A DNA stretch of 40,996 nt. Source: Alistipes sp. GTDB taxonomy: Bacteria; Bacteroidota; Bacteroidia; Bacteroidales; Rikenellaceae. The position numbers and the translations under genes were made by a program. How positions within the stretch are numbered: position 1 is the first letter of the stretch; each line of letters begins with the position of its first letter. Where the stretch lies: contig JAGBTP010000029.1 in NCBI GenBank assembly GCA_017631255.1, positions 1 to 40,996 on the forward strand, in the 5' to 3' direction. The notes below the pieces were generated by a model. It saw only the letters and a list, made by a program, of their open reading frames with translations. It was not told the DNA's origin and did no database searches. This document shows positions 6,506 through 13,640 of this stretch, piece by piece.

Positions 6506-6683
6506 GCACATTGCCGAGGATTCCAAGGGAAAGGCGTTAAGCGAAGCAGACGCAAGTCTGCGAAGTAGCCAATCCCGCTCTGGTAGACATATATTGCCGA
6601 GCCGACGCAGTGAAAGATGGATGAATTCGCTCTCCCTAGGAACCTTGTAGAGTGGGAGTAATAAACTCAAAGTTGCTAAAAAA

Positions 6684-6714
6684 TTGCGTAATTATACTAT
6701 TTCACATAACTTTG
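6684..6714 (+). promoter_or_regulatory. Bacteroidetes promoter of the secreted SLH-like protein gene
   Basis: TTG at 6684-6686, a 20-bp spacer and TAACTTTG at 6707-6714 match the -33/-7 consensus. The predicted start, near 6719, gives a leader of about 25 nt before ATG 6744. This rules out the in-frame TTG at 6684 as a translation start. Confidence 0.8.
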
Positions 6715-6743
6715 TAGACCAAACTTTAATCAACACTGGATAT

Positions 6744-9314
6744 ATGAAAAGAGTAACTGCTATTGCACTAATGCTGTTTGTAGTAATTAGCGCAGCTATG
6801 GCATCGCCATATAGCGGATCTGTTGTAACAAAAGCTTATCCTAAAATTTCAAGGCCAGTAGTGGGAGAGAAGCCTATAACCACAGGCACAATGTCTTCCA
6901 CAGCCAGCTCACAGATAAATCGTGTAGAGTGGATTGGCAACTTCGACTCAAACGGTTGTTTCAAGGCTGGTGAGTCTTACACCATAAGAGTACACCTAGA
7001 AATAAAGTCTGGAATGTCCAAGGTATTCAAGAATTCGCAGAACTCAGACTGGAAAATCAACGGCGTAAAGGCTACCTTTGTTGCTGTGCCGGGCTCTAAT
7101 GGCAAGAAATGTTATCTTGAGGCTAAGACGCAGCGACTTGGTATGGATCAGAAGGTTATTACCTCAGCAGCGTTATCTATTCCAAAGCCTGTGGCAGGGG
7201 CAAAGCCATCAAATACGGCAACCATATCGAGTGCTGACGATTTAGAGATTGTGCGTGTTCAGTGGAGTGGTCCACTTGACGCAGAGGGTAACTTCAAGAC
7301 CAATAGCGAATACACGGCCACTATCGTCTTTCGCGTAAAACAGGGTAGCATAGGCTCATTCTCATTAAGCCACAATGATAACAACTTTACTGTAAATGGC
7401 GAGCAGGTGGCGCTTGCTGATGCTAAGGAGGGCTACGGCGCGGTCGTTTATAGAGCCTCTGTTGGTAATTCAAAGACATATCTTGACCTGACAAAGATAT
7501 ATTCTAAGGAGCAGGCCGACAGCTTCTACTGGGAATACCACACCAAGACTTGCGACGTAAAGAAGGTTCACGCTCAGCAAGTTGCAGAGTGGGCTCCAAC
7601 GCCCATGCCAACAGAGTGGTACTTAGATCAGAATCTCAAGTCGCGTCTGGAAAAAAATGAGGCATTCTACATTACAAAACTATTGGTCAACATCGAAGAT
7701 AGCAGTAGTGTTAAGTATATGCTCTACACCTTCCCAAATATCCAAGAGATATGGTACGGTCCAGAGGTAGATTTTGCCAAAGTGTTACAGACATTTGTCC
7801 TCCTTGAGACAAACCCTCCTTATTCTGTTAGTAGCAAGGGTGCAACAACCCAGAATGTTACAATATTCCTACCTGCAGAGAAGTACCCTAAGGGACTACT
7901 GTCTATTCAGGAGGAGCTAAAAGATGAGTACAATTGGAAGCGCAGTATTCCTACTCAGGCTCTCTGGTTCAATGTGCGTCTCTACCACGGCAACTTCGAT
8001 GAGGCAGTAAACAAAGGGGCAAGTGCTACCACTACTTTCTGCCCAGGGCACGACTACTCGGCGCAAGTTACAGCAGCACACACCGTTATGCGTCATCCAA
8101 CCTGTCAGGTCAATTTGAAGTTCTACTACAGCTGTAAGTATTGCGGCAAGGTTGAGCATAACCCAAAGCACGTCTTTGAGGAGAATCCTCAACGTACGCA
8201 CGTAACTAAACCTTTGAGCCACGCCTACATTATGCAGGATCTATCAAGCAGACACTACGTTGGCCGCAACTCTAAGGGCGAGAAGGTCTATCGCAAGTCG
8301 TGCTACTACTGTGGCATAGATGGTCGCGAGGAGATTTTAAGCTACACCCAGGCGGAGTTGGAAAAAAACTTCGGTCGTGATACGGAGCGTACTCTCGAAC
8401 AGTTTAAGGCATCTATGCTTAAAGCGTGGGATGGACCATATAAGCAGGAGGCATTGGAGGGCACATTCTGGGGTAGTACATATCCAGGATACTTTGCCGT
8501 TCCAGAAGATGACCACGGCGCCAAGGTCAGCGACAAGGGCGAGAGCGACACCAAGTGGGCTATGGTCTACGGGCTTATTGACAAGCAGGTGCTCGGCGAT
8601 GACTACTCAAAAAATATTACTACCCTACAGATGGCCTCACTGGCTGTACGCCTGGCTGAGAATGTGTCCGAGGTACCAATCTCGCCTAAGCAAGCAGAGG
8701 GAGATATCTACATCCGCAAGGCTCTGGCAGCTGGTATCATTGCTGAGAATTACAATCCAACAGCACTTGTAACACGTCAGCAGATGGCTACATACATCTA
8801 CCGTGCAATGGAGTATATCAAGAAAAATTCGAGTATAAGATATACTATCTGGAGCCCACAGCTCGATCAATTTACAGACAAGGGTCAGATTGCCCCATAT
8901 GCATTTGAGCCTATGGCATTCCTCAATGTGCTCGGACTGATTAAGGGTACAACCAAGACTACTATATCGCCAAATAACAACTGCACCATCGAGGAGGCTG
9001 TCATACTTACCAAGAAGAGCTATCACGCTGACCGTCTAGGTTTGTATCAGTGTCTACGACCAGACGAGCGAGGCTATGCCGGCTCTCCAGGCGGTTGGTG
9101 GAATAAACTTGTGCGTGTATTCCCATACGGAGATAGTGAGGTGGCTATTCGCGACTACTCAAACTTCGATCGCATTTGGGTTGATGAGGATTGGATTGCA
9201 ATAGATATGTATGAGCCTAAGCAGGGCAAGGTACGTCTCTCGTTCATCGATGAATACACTGGCACACACGTCTTTGTTGATGGTCAGGACTTCCTGCCAA
9301 TCAAGGACTTGTAG
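6744..9314 (+). CDS. Secreted repeat protein with SLH-like domains
   Basis: The protein has 857 residues from ATG 6744, with a signal peptide (MKRVTAIALMLFVVISAAMA, cleavage after about residue 20). Residues about 35-130 and 147-250 are two related repeats of the form P-V-x-G-x-x-P-x-T-x-x-T-(I/M)-S, a VxW strand and (Y)TxxIxxxxK, then NG. This is a layout familiar from Firmicutes surface proteins. Residues about 430-525 are Cys- and His-rich with two CxxC pairs (SCKYCG at about 464-467 and SCYYCG at about 520-523), like the CTVCG modules of the same proteins. Residues about 604-640, 653-692 and 708-760 are three degenerate SLH-like repeats (AMVYGLI, AAGIIAENYNPTALVTRQQM, LNVLGLIKGTTKTTISPNN). 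SLH domains normally bind cell-wall polymers of Gram-positives, so their role in a Bacteroidales envelope is unclear. The gene has its own promoter and terminator. Confidence 0.8.
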   Translation: MKRVTAIALMLFVVISAAMASPYSGSVVTKAYPKISRPVVGEKPITTGTMSSTASSQINRVEWIGNFDSNGCFKAGESYTIRVHLEIKSGMSKVFKNSQNSDWKINGVKATFVAVPGSNGKKCYLEAKTQRLGMDQKVITSAALSIPKPVAGAKPSNTATISSADDLEIVRVQWSGPLDAEGNFKTNSEYTATIVFRVKQGSIGSFSLSHNDNNFTVNGEQVALADAKEGYGAVVYRASVGNSKTYLDLTKIYSKEQADSFYWEYHTKTCDVKKVHAQQVAEWAPTPMPTEWYLDQNLKSRLEKNEAFYITKLLVNIEDSSSVKYMLYTFPNIQEIWYGPEVDFAKVLQTFVLLETNPPYSVSSKGATTQNVTIFLPAEKYPKGLLSIQEELKDEYNWKRSIPTQALWFNVRLYHGNFDEAVNKGASATTTFCPGHDYSAQVTAAHTVMRHPTCQVNLKFYYSCKYCGKVEHNPKHVFEENPQRTHVTKPLSHAYIMQDLSSRHYVGRNSKGEKVYRKSCYYCGIDGREEILSYTQAELEKNFGRDTERTLEQFKASMLKAWDGPYKQEALEGTFWGSTYPGYFAVPEDDHGAKVSDKGESDTKWAMVYGLIDKQVLGDDYSKNITTLQMASLAVRLAENVSEVPISPKQAEGDIYIRKALAAGIIAENYNPTALVTRQQMATYIYRAMEYIKKNSSIRYTIWSPQLDQFTDKGQIAPYAFEPMAFLNVLGLIKGTTKTTISPNNNCTIEEAVILTKKSYHADRLGLYQCLRPDERGYAGSPGGWWNKLVRVFPYGDSEVAIRDYSNFDRIWVDEDWIAIDMYEPKQGKVRLSFIDEYTGTHVFVDGQDFLPIKDL

Positions 9315-9341
9315 CCATAATACCATCTACAGCAGGCAAAT

Positions 9342-9378
9342 GCCCCACTTGACACGCTGTCAAGTGGGGCGTTTTGTT
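9342..9378 (+). terminator. Rho-independent terminator after the SLH-like gene
   Basis: A perfect 13-bp stem, GCCCCACTTGACA (9342-9354) and TGTCAAGTGGGGC (9358-9370), has a CGC loop and is followed by GTTTTGTT. It lies 28 bp past the stop codon. Confidence 0.9.
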
Positions 9379-9548
9379 CCGCAAACCGTCTGTTCGCAAA
9401 CAACTAATAATCTGCACCTTACAAATTAGGCGAAAATATTTTTCATGTTTTTACTAATTTTTTCGACTTCCCTATATCTATAATATAAGAAGGCGACATT
9501 GGGCACAGATCCACAAACAACTCAAATTTTCATTACTCAATAGAGAAA

Positions 9549-9582
9549 TGACATAAGTTGTCAAAATCGTCCGATACCTTTG
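9549..9582 (+). promoter_or_regulatory. Second copy of the TGACA/TTGTCA composite promoter
   Basis: TGACATAAGTTGTCAAAA is followed by TACCTTTG (9575-9582), with 14 bp between TTG (9558-9560) and TACC. It aligns without gaps with the element at 2450-2483, including the palindrome and the -7 box. Confidence 0.5.
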
Positions 9583-9661
9583 CGAAAAAAGTGATACGAA
9601 TTTTGACCTTTTGCAACTAAATAAATTGATAACTTAAAAAACGTGATTAAAAAATAATAAT

Positions 9662-9669
9662 TAACTTTG
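9662..9669 (+). promoter_or_regulatory. -7-like box TAACTTTG upstream of the DUF4011 relic
   Basis: TAACTTTG fits TAnnTTTG. No convincing -33 TTG lies 19-21 bp upstream, so this is only a weak promoter candidate for the gene relic at 9747. Confidence 0.35.
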
Positions 9670-9746
9670 TACAGAAACGCATCGGATGACAGATGTAACT
9701 ACACAACAAGTGCAATAAACCAACTTTACCTCCTCAAGATAACACT

Positions 9747-10193
9747 ATGCTAACCGTAAGTATTCAGCAGATTCCAATGGCGAGCTTTGCCCTGGCAGCA
9801 AACAATGTTGCAATCATTCGCAGCATTACCGTAAAAAATAATACCGCCAATAACTACGAAGATTTGAAGGTCAAGATTACCTTTAACCCTGAATTTGCAG
9901 ATACTGTAATAGAGCATATTGTAACTCTTCCGGCACACGATAGTTGGAAGAATCCCGATATTCAGCCCTCGATAAACACATCGTACCTCTGCAATCTTGC
10001 CGAGAAGATTAAGGCAACAACCACTGTCCAGGTTTTATCAAATCAGGTAGAGGTACTTGCCGAGGCAAAGCAGGATTTAGAGGTGCTTGACTAATGTTAG
10101 TACTTGGGTAACTCATTTATGTCGCAGTACCTAGCGGCCTTTGTTACGCCTCGACACATTGCCCTTGACCGCAATCTTATTAAGTGGGAGTAG
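9747..10193 (+). pseudogene. N-terminal remnant of a DUF4011-type helicase gene
   Basis: ATG 9747 opens a 115-residue frame that starts MLTVSIQQIPMASFALAANN and continues with NNTANNYEDLKVKITFNPEF. This closely follows the beginning of large DUF4011 superfamily-1 helicase proteins (short strand, then S(Y/F)A-x-x-NN-x-x-(L/I)(I/L), then the L-x-(V/L)-K-(I/L) strand and x-P-x-F). After the TAA at 10092-10094 and a TAG at 10098-10100 the same frame continues as SQYLAAFVTP. This is the next conserved piece in those proteins (P-x-x-LA-x-F-(V/I)-TPN), and the frame ends at 10193. The full protein would exceed 1000 residues, so this is a truncated relic with two internal stops. A functional 115-residue stand-alone domain is less likely. 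Confidence 0.55.
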
Positions 10194-10522
10194 TATAGCC
10201 CCTATGAGTGTCGTGTGAGTATAAATCTCTAAATACGCATAACTCTTTGAGTGCCTGGGAATAATAAAACAAGATGAAGCCCCGTCGGAATCACGATAAA
10301 AATATGTAACTCGCTATTTGTTAGCGTGTTACATATTTTATAAAATTATTTTGGCGACCTTTTTATCCGGTGCTAAACTTCTTTGCGATATACTTTACTA
10401 CCCCCTCGAATAAACATTCTTACGACCTTTCTGGAAAATTTGATGTTTTTGTGCCGACATTGCTTTGCACGGCCTCAAAATATCAAATTTTCACCATTAT
10501 CACTATGACTGGCTATGGCCAG
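10194..10522. other. Intergenic region with three inverted repeats
   Basis: No gene is visible. It holds CGGAATCACGA (10286-10296, also at 6371), followed directly by a long stem, AAAATATGTAAC-T-CGCTA (10299-10316) with TAGCG-T-GTTACATATTTT (10322-10339). A wider inverted repeat, GAAAATTTGAT (10434-10444) with ATCAAATTTTC (10482-10492), encloses a GTGC/GCAC stem. CTGGCTATGGCCAG (10509-10522) lies directly after the stop of the minus-strand operon. Any of these could end the converging transcripts. Confidence 0.55.
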
Positions 10523-12634
10523 CTACAAAAACTCCTCTAGGGTGTTGGTGATGATGTTGCCGTAGTGGTCGCAGTTGTAGAGCATAACATGCGAGCCGAG
10601 GGTGTTCACAAAGAGCTTGTGGTAGAGGTTATAGAAGTTCGTGGTGGGTGAGTTGGCTATCTCGTTGCGGAGTGTATAGGTGAATTGATTGCTCATCCAC
10701 ACGCCCAACACGCCGTTGAAGATGTCGGCCTTGGACGTCTCGTTGGCGTCGGCAGCGGTGAAGGCAAGGATGCCTGTGATGCCCTCGCAGGCCTGAAGAA
10801 CGCTGCCAGAATAGCAACTCTCGACAAACCATAGCTGTTTGCGGAAGTTGTCACGCCTATCCATCTCCTCGAATGTCTGTCGCAAGAGCTTGGTCGAGAG
10901 TCCCTGAAACTGCTCGTCCCAGCAGAGTTGGTTCTGGTATCCGTGGCCACTCCAGAAGACAAAGAGATTGTCGTTCTCGGTCGAGCTGATAACCTCTGGC
11001 AGTAGGTCGCTCTTGTCACCCAGCAGAATGGATTTGATGTCCTCTGCCTTGAGGTCCGATAGATGGTAATCGATGTCGACATCGTAGTATAGGTTATCGC
11101 CACCGATAGCCACCTGAATGGTACCCTGATATGGGTTGTTGCTGTTGTAGGCGATGTCGTCCTCCATAATCAGCACGATATGATCGTCGGTGTAGCCGCA
11201 AGATTTTAGCTGCTGGTACATAGCAAGCACATCGGCCTGAAAACGATAGTTTTCCCAACCGCTCGAGCCCGCAACAAGCAGTGCCCACTTATCCTCCAAA
11301 TCTGGGTAGTTAATCTTGTTAGCAGTATAGTCGAACTCCTGCATATGCTCCTTGAGTCTGTTCCAGTTTGCTAAGGCTGAGTCTGTTCTATAACCTCCGT
11401 GGCTGGTGTTGTAGTCAAGTATTATGTACTGACCGTTATAGACCTTGTAGTGGCAATAAGTTGTGCAGAGGATGTTGGTGTATACCTTTGAGTCAAAGTC
11501 GAGCAGTCCGCACGCGCCGCTGATATCGGGGTGTTTGCCCGCAGTCAATTCGTCAATCACATCGCGCATATTTTCGGGCATCCAGCCGCCATTATGGTAG
11601 TCCTTGCCGTCGACGATAACCTTGATGGCCTCGTTGAGCGATATGCCCTCATTGAGGTGTTGATACCACATCGCATAGCCAAGGATTGTTGCGGCATCGT
11701 AGACCTGTGACTCGCCTAAGGTTGGCAGTGAGTTGAAATATACACCATACGATACATCGAATCCCGACTCAGGGTCTGCGCAGTATGTTACACCCTCAAG
11801 GCCCTCGCTGATGTTGCCCACCTCGGAGATGATATTCATACCATAGGCCACATCGGTGAAGAGTGGACGAGGTGTTCTCAGGTTTTGTGCGGCACGCTTG
11901 TTGAACGCCTCGAGCATCGTGCGGATGTCGTCCGTGCTCGATGGGGTGCATATCACATAATCAACATCGGCGGCAGCGGCCTGTTCGCTGATGCTCTGTA
12001 ATGAGGTTAGGTCATAGCTGAAAATGCCGCCATTAACAAGATCCATCTCCTTGGCCTGGAAGCTGAACCAATCGACAAATGTCTCGCCGTAGGAGTCGTC
12101 ACTAACGAGCAGTGCAACGCTCTTACCCTTATAATTTACAACCTTAGAGAGTAGGATTTCGCAGAGCGTGATGTCGCTCTCTGTCATTGCCCAGAGCGTG
12201 CTATCGGAGTAGGCTCGGATGAGGTTGCTATTGGTGGCTAATGTGAAAAATACCTTCTTGTATTTGGTGAATATAGGTGCCATAATTTGGGCGTTAACGC
12301 TCTTAACGCCACCTATTACTGCCTCGATATCGTCACGACGGCTGAGCTGCTTCGCCAGCGCCGCAAGATCGGCACTATTCTCGTCGTACCACTCGTATCG
12401 GAGGCGTACGCCCTCCTCTTGATTTACGAAGGCGCTCTCAAAGTTCTTTGAGACCCACTCCAAGGTGCGTTCCCAATGCAGATCCATACCGCTGTTCATA
12501 GGTAGTATGATGGCAATGGTGTGTTCGTGCCATATGCGCTTACCGCCATTGGCGATGTGGAGGTTATCTTTGTGACAACCCACTATCAAGATGATGCAGA
12601 AAAGCAAACTAAGTAGACTAATTATCCTCTTCAT
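10523..12634 (-). CDS. Lipoprotein: periplasmic-binding domain fused to C13 (legumain-like) peptidase
   Basis: The protein has 703 residues. A lipoprotein signal peptide ends in IVGC with Cys20. Residues about 38-400 are a type-1 periplasmic-binding fold of the Leu/Ile/Val-binding type (HTIAIILPMNSG at the start, then AVIGGVKS and VALLVSDDSYG). Residues about 448-695 are a complete C13 cysteine peptidase domain: KWALLVAGSSGWENYRFQAD (the NYR arginine is Arg464), a DDIAYNSNNPYQG loop, SGHG with catalytic His564, and ESCYSGS with catalytic Cys607. The family's late SHVM-Y element is also present (SHVMLYN). Legumain and GPI8 share this dyad, and legumain cleaves after Asn. The protein should sit on the outer or inner membrane facing the periplasm or the outside. 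It is the last gene of a three-lipoprotein operon, overlapping the previous gene by 17 bp. Substrate unknown. Confidence 0.85.
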   Translation of the reverse strand: MKRIISLLSLLFCIILIVGCHKDNLHIANGGKRIWHEHTIAIILPMNSGMDLHWERTLEWVSKNFESAFVNQEEGVRLRYEWYDENSADLAALAKQLSRRDDIEAVIGGVKSVNAQIMAPIFTKYKKVFFTLATNSNLIRAYSDSTLWAMTESDITLCEILLSKVVNYKGKSVALLVSDDSYGETFVDWFSFQAKEMDLVNGGIFSYDLTSLQSISEQAAAADVDYVICTPSSTDDIRTMLEAFNKRAAQNLRTPRPLFTDVAYGMNIISEVGNISEGLEGVTYCADPESGFDVSYGVYFNSLPTLGESQVYDAATILGYAMWYQHLNEGISLNEAIKVIVDGKDYHNGGWMPENMRDVIDELTAGKHPDISGACGLLDFDSKVYTNILCTTYCHYKVYNGQYIILDYNTSHGGYRTDSALANWNRLKEHMQEFDYTANKINYPDLEDKWALLVAGSSGWENYRFQADVLAMYQQLKSCGYTDDHIVLIMEDDIAYNSNNPYQGTIQVAIGGDNLYYDVDIDYHLSDLKAEDIKSILLGDKSDLLPEVISSTENDNLFVFWSGHGYQNQLCWDEQFQGLSTKLLRQTFEEMDRRDNFRKQLWFVESCYSGSVLQACEGITGILAFTAADANETSKADIFNGVLGVWMSNQFTYTLRNEIANSPTTNFYNLYHKLFVNTLGSHVMLYNCDHYGNIITNTLEEFL

Positions 12635-13640
12635 ACTCCATCTCTTTTTGTATCGCTATCTCGTACTGACTATCCACAATATCTTGATACATAGACTTAT
12701 AGTCGGGTGCTAATAGCCACTCGACATATTCGCTATCGAGGCCATAGACACACTTTCGGGGCATCGTATCGCTGTCGAGCCACTGCTTGATATAGTCGAC
12801 AATAAGTTTGTCAATATGCTTCACCGTTGAGCCCACAACCTGAGAGCTGAGGTGAGAGGCGTCGATGTCGTAGCCTGCGGTATAAGGGCCATTAGGGTAC
12901 TCGCGCAGGTAGCGGTAGATGCCGTTGCTTGTGCCGCCAGCAATAGGGTAGATGAAGCCATACTCCTTGCTCCACTCCGTCATCATTTTGTATGCCTCGT
13001 CAGCCATAATATATCCCGTCCAATCCTCTGCCATCGAGTAGGAGGTAATGGCGTTGTGGCTATCTTGACTATGGTAGCCATCCATAAAGCCTTCTATCGC
13101 GCCAATAGTGGATAGGTCGCTGGAGTTTCCCCACACGATCAGTGGAGGTTCCGATGCGCACTTGGCGGCTGTTACGCCCGCAAGATATGATGCACCGTAG
13201 GTTGATATTGTGAAGTTGCAGATGGGGATATTAAGTAAATTATGGCTCTCAAAAAGTAATATCTCCTTGCCCTCGGGTAATAGGTCGTTTAAGCTAAAAT
13301 ATTCTACCAACATAGCCTCGTAGTCATCTGCAGTGACCACAAATAGTGATGGCTTTCCGTGATTGTCGGTTGTCGCCCATTTGCTGAAAATAGCTTCTCC
13401 CTCCTCTATGCTATTGGGGCGGTAGATGTGCATATCCACACCCATATTCTCCGTGTCGCGTCGGATGGTCTGAAATCCGCGTAGCACGCAGTCGCCATAG
13501 CCCATATCGCCGATTTCGTGCGGCAGCAGAAGGACATAGATTTGGCGCGTAGCAACAATCTCTTCCCGCTCACTAACAGAGCAGGAAGAGATTGTCAGAA
13601 TTAGGCATAGTAGCCAATATTTAATACCTCTTGTTTCCAA
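12618..13640 (-). CDS. BMP/PnrA-family substrate-binding lipoprotein
   Basis: The protein has 340 residues. A signal peptide ends in the lipobox ISSC with Cys20. The body is a type-1 periplasmic-binding fold of the Bmp/PnrA (Med) type: GDMGYGDCVLRGF near residue 43 replaces the family's G-x-F-N-D-x-(A/S)-x-x-G, followed by TYGASYLAGVTAAK, GAIEGFMDGYHS, then FIYPIAGGTSNG and a VVGSTVKHID ending. Family members bind nucleosides or similar small ligands, usually for an ABC transporter, but no permease or ATPase gene lies nearby. It overlaps the preceding gene by 20 bp and the following gene by 17 bp, so the three are translationally coupled. It may act as a ligand sensor rather than in transport. 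Confidence 0.75.
   Translation of the reverse strand: METRGIKYWLLCLILTISSCSVSEREEIVATRQIYVLLLPHEIGDMGYGDCVLRGFQTIRRDTENMGVDMHIYRPNSIEEGEAIFSKWATTDNHGKPSLFVVTADDYEAMLVEYFSLNDLLPEGKEILLFESHNLLNIPICNFTISTYGASYLAGVTAAKCASEPPLIVWGNSSDLSTIGAIEGFMDGYHSQDSHNAITSYSMAEDWTGYIMADEAYKMMTEWSKEYGFIYPIAGGTSNGIYRYLREYPNGPYTAGYDIDASHLSSQVVGSTVKHIDKLIVDYIKQWLDSDTMPRKCVYGLDSEYVEWLLAPDYKSMYQDIVDSQYEIAIQKEMEYEEDN

Larger units (their letters stand above)
6384..6514. repeat. 131-bp imperfect palindrome with nested hairpins
   Basis: The outer arms, 6384-6404 and 6494-6514, are 21 bp each and complementary with one mismatch (GCAATG-C/T-GCAACAAG...). The inner arms CTGAGCATT (6430-6438) and AATGCTCAG (6457-6465) also pair, and the centre is about 6439-6456. 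Each half contains its own short hairpin followed by TTTTGTT-like tracts pointing to the centre. The element is thus an inverted duplication of a terminator-like unit. It may be a MITE-like repeat or a double terminator. Confidence 0.7.
6232..6683. other. Non-coding stretch with palindrome and gene relic
   Basis: No convincing intact gene is visible here. The open frames across it overlap hairpins and look unlike real proteins. Present are the string CGGAATCACGA (6371-6381, repeated at 10286), a 131-bp imperfect palindrome (6384-6514), a short GCAGAC/GTCTGC hairpin near 6545-6565, and a 14-codon open tail MDEFALPRNLVEWE (6617-6661). The end of that tail closely matches the end of the pseudogene at 10193. 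The stretch resembles intergenic repeat material and decayed gene remnants. Confidence 0.5.
9379..9746. other. AT-rich intergenic region with two promoter-like sites
   Basis: No gene is visible. The stretch is AT-rich and holds the composite element at 9549-9582 and a -7-like TAACTTTG at 9662-9669. Either could drive the gene relic that starts at 9747. Confidence 0.5.

Noticed and set aside
6315..6650. Open frame of 111 codons on the plus strand
   Set aside because: It runs through the palindrome and two terminators, and its composition does not look like a protein. The opposing minus-strand frames (6228-6458, 6437-6670) fail for the same reason.
10523..12634. C14 metacaspase or C11 clostripain identity for the C-terminal domain
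   Set aside because: The AGSSGWENYRFQAD, DDIAYNSNNP and late SHVM segments match C13 legumain/GPI8 specifically; metacaspases and clostripains lack them.
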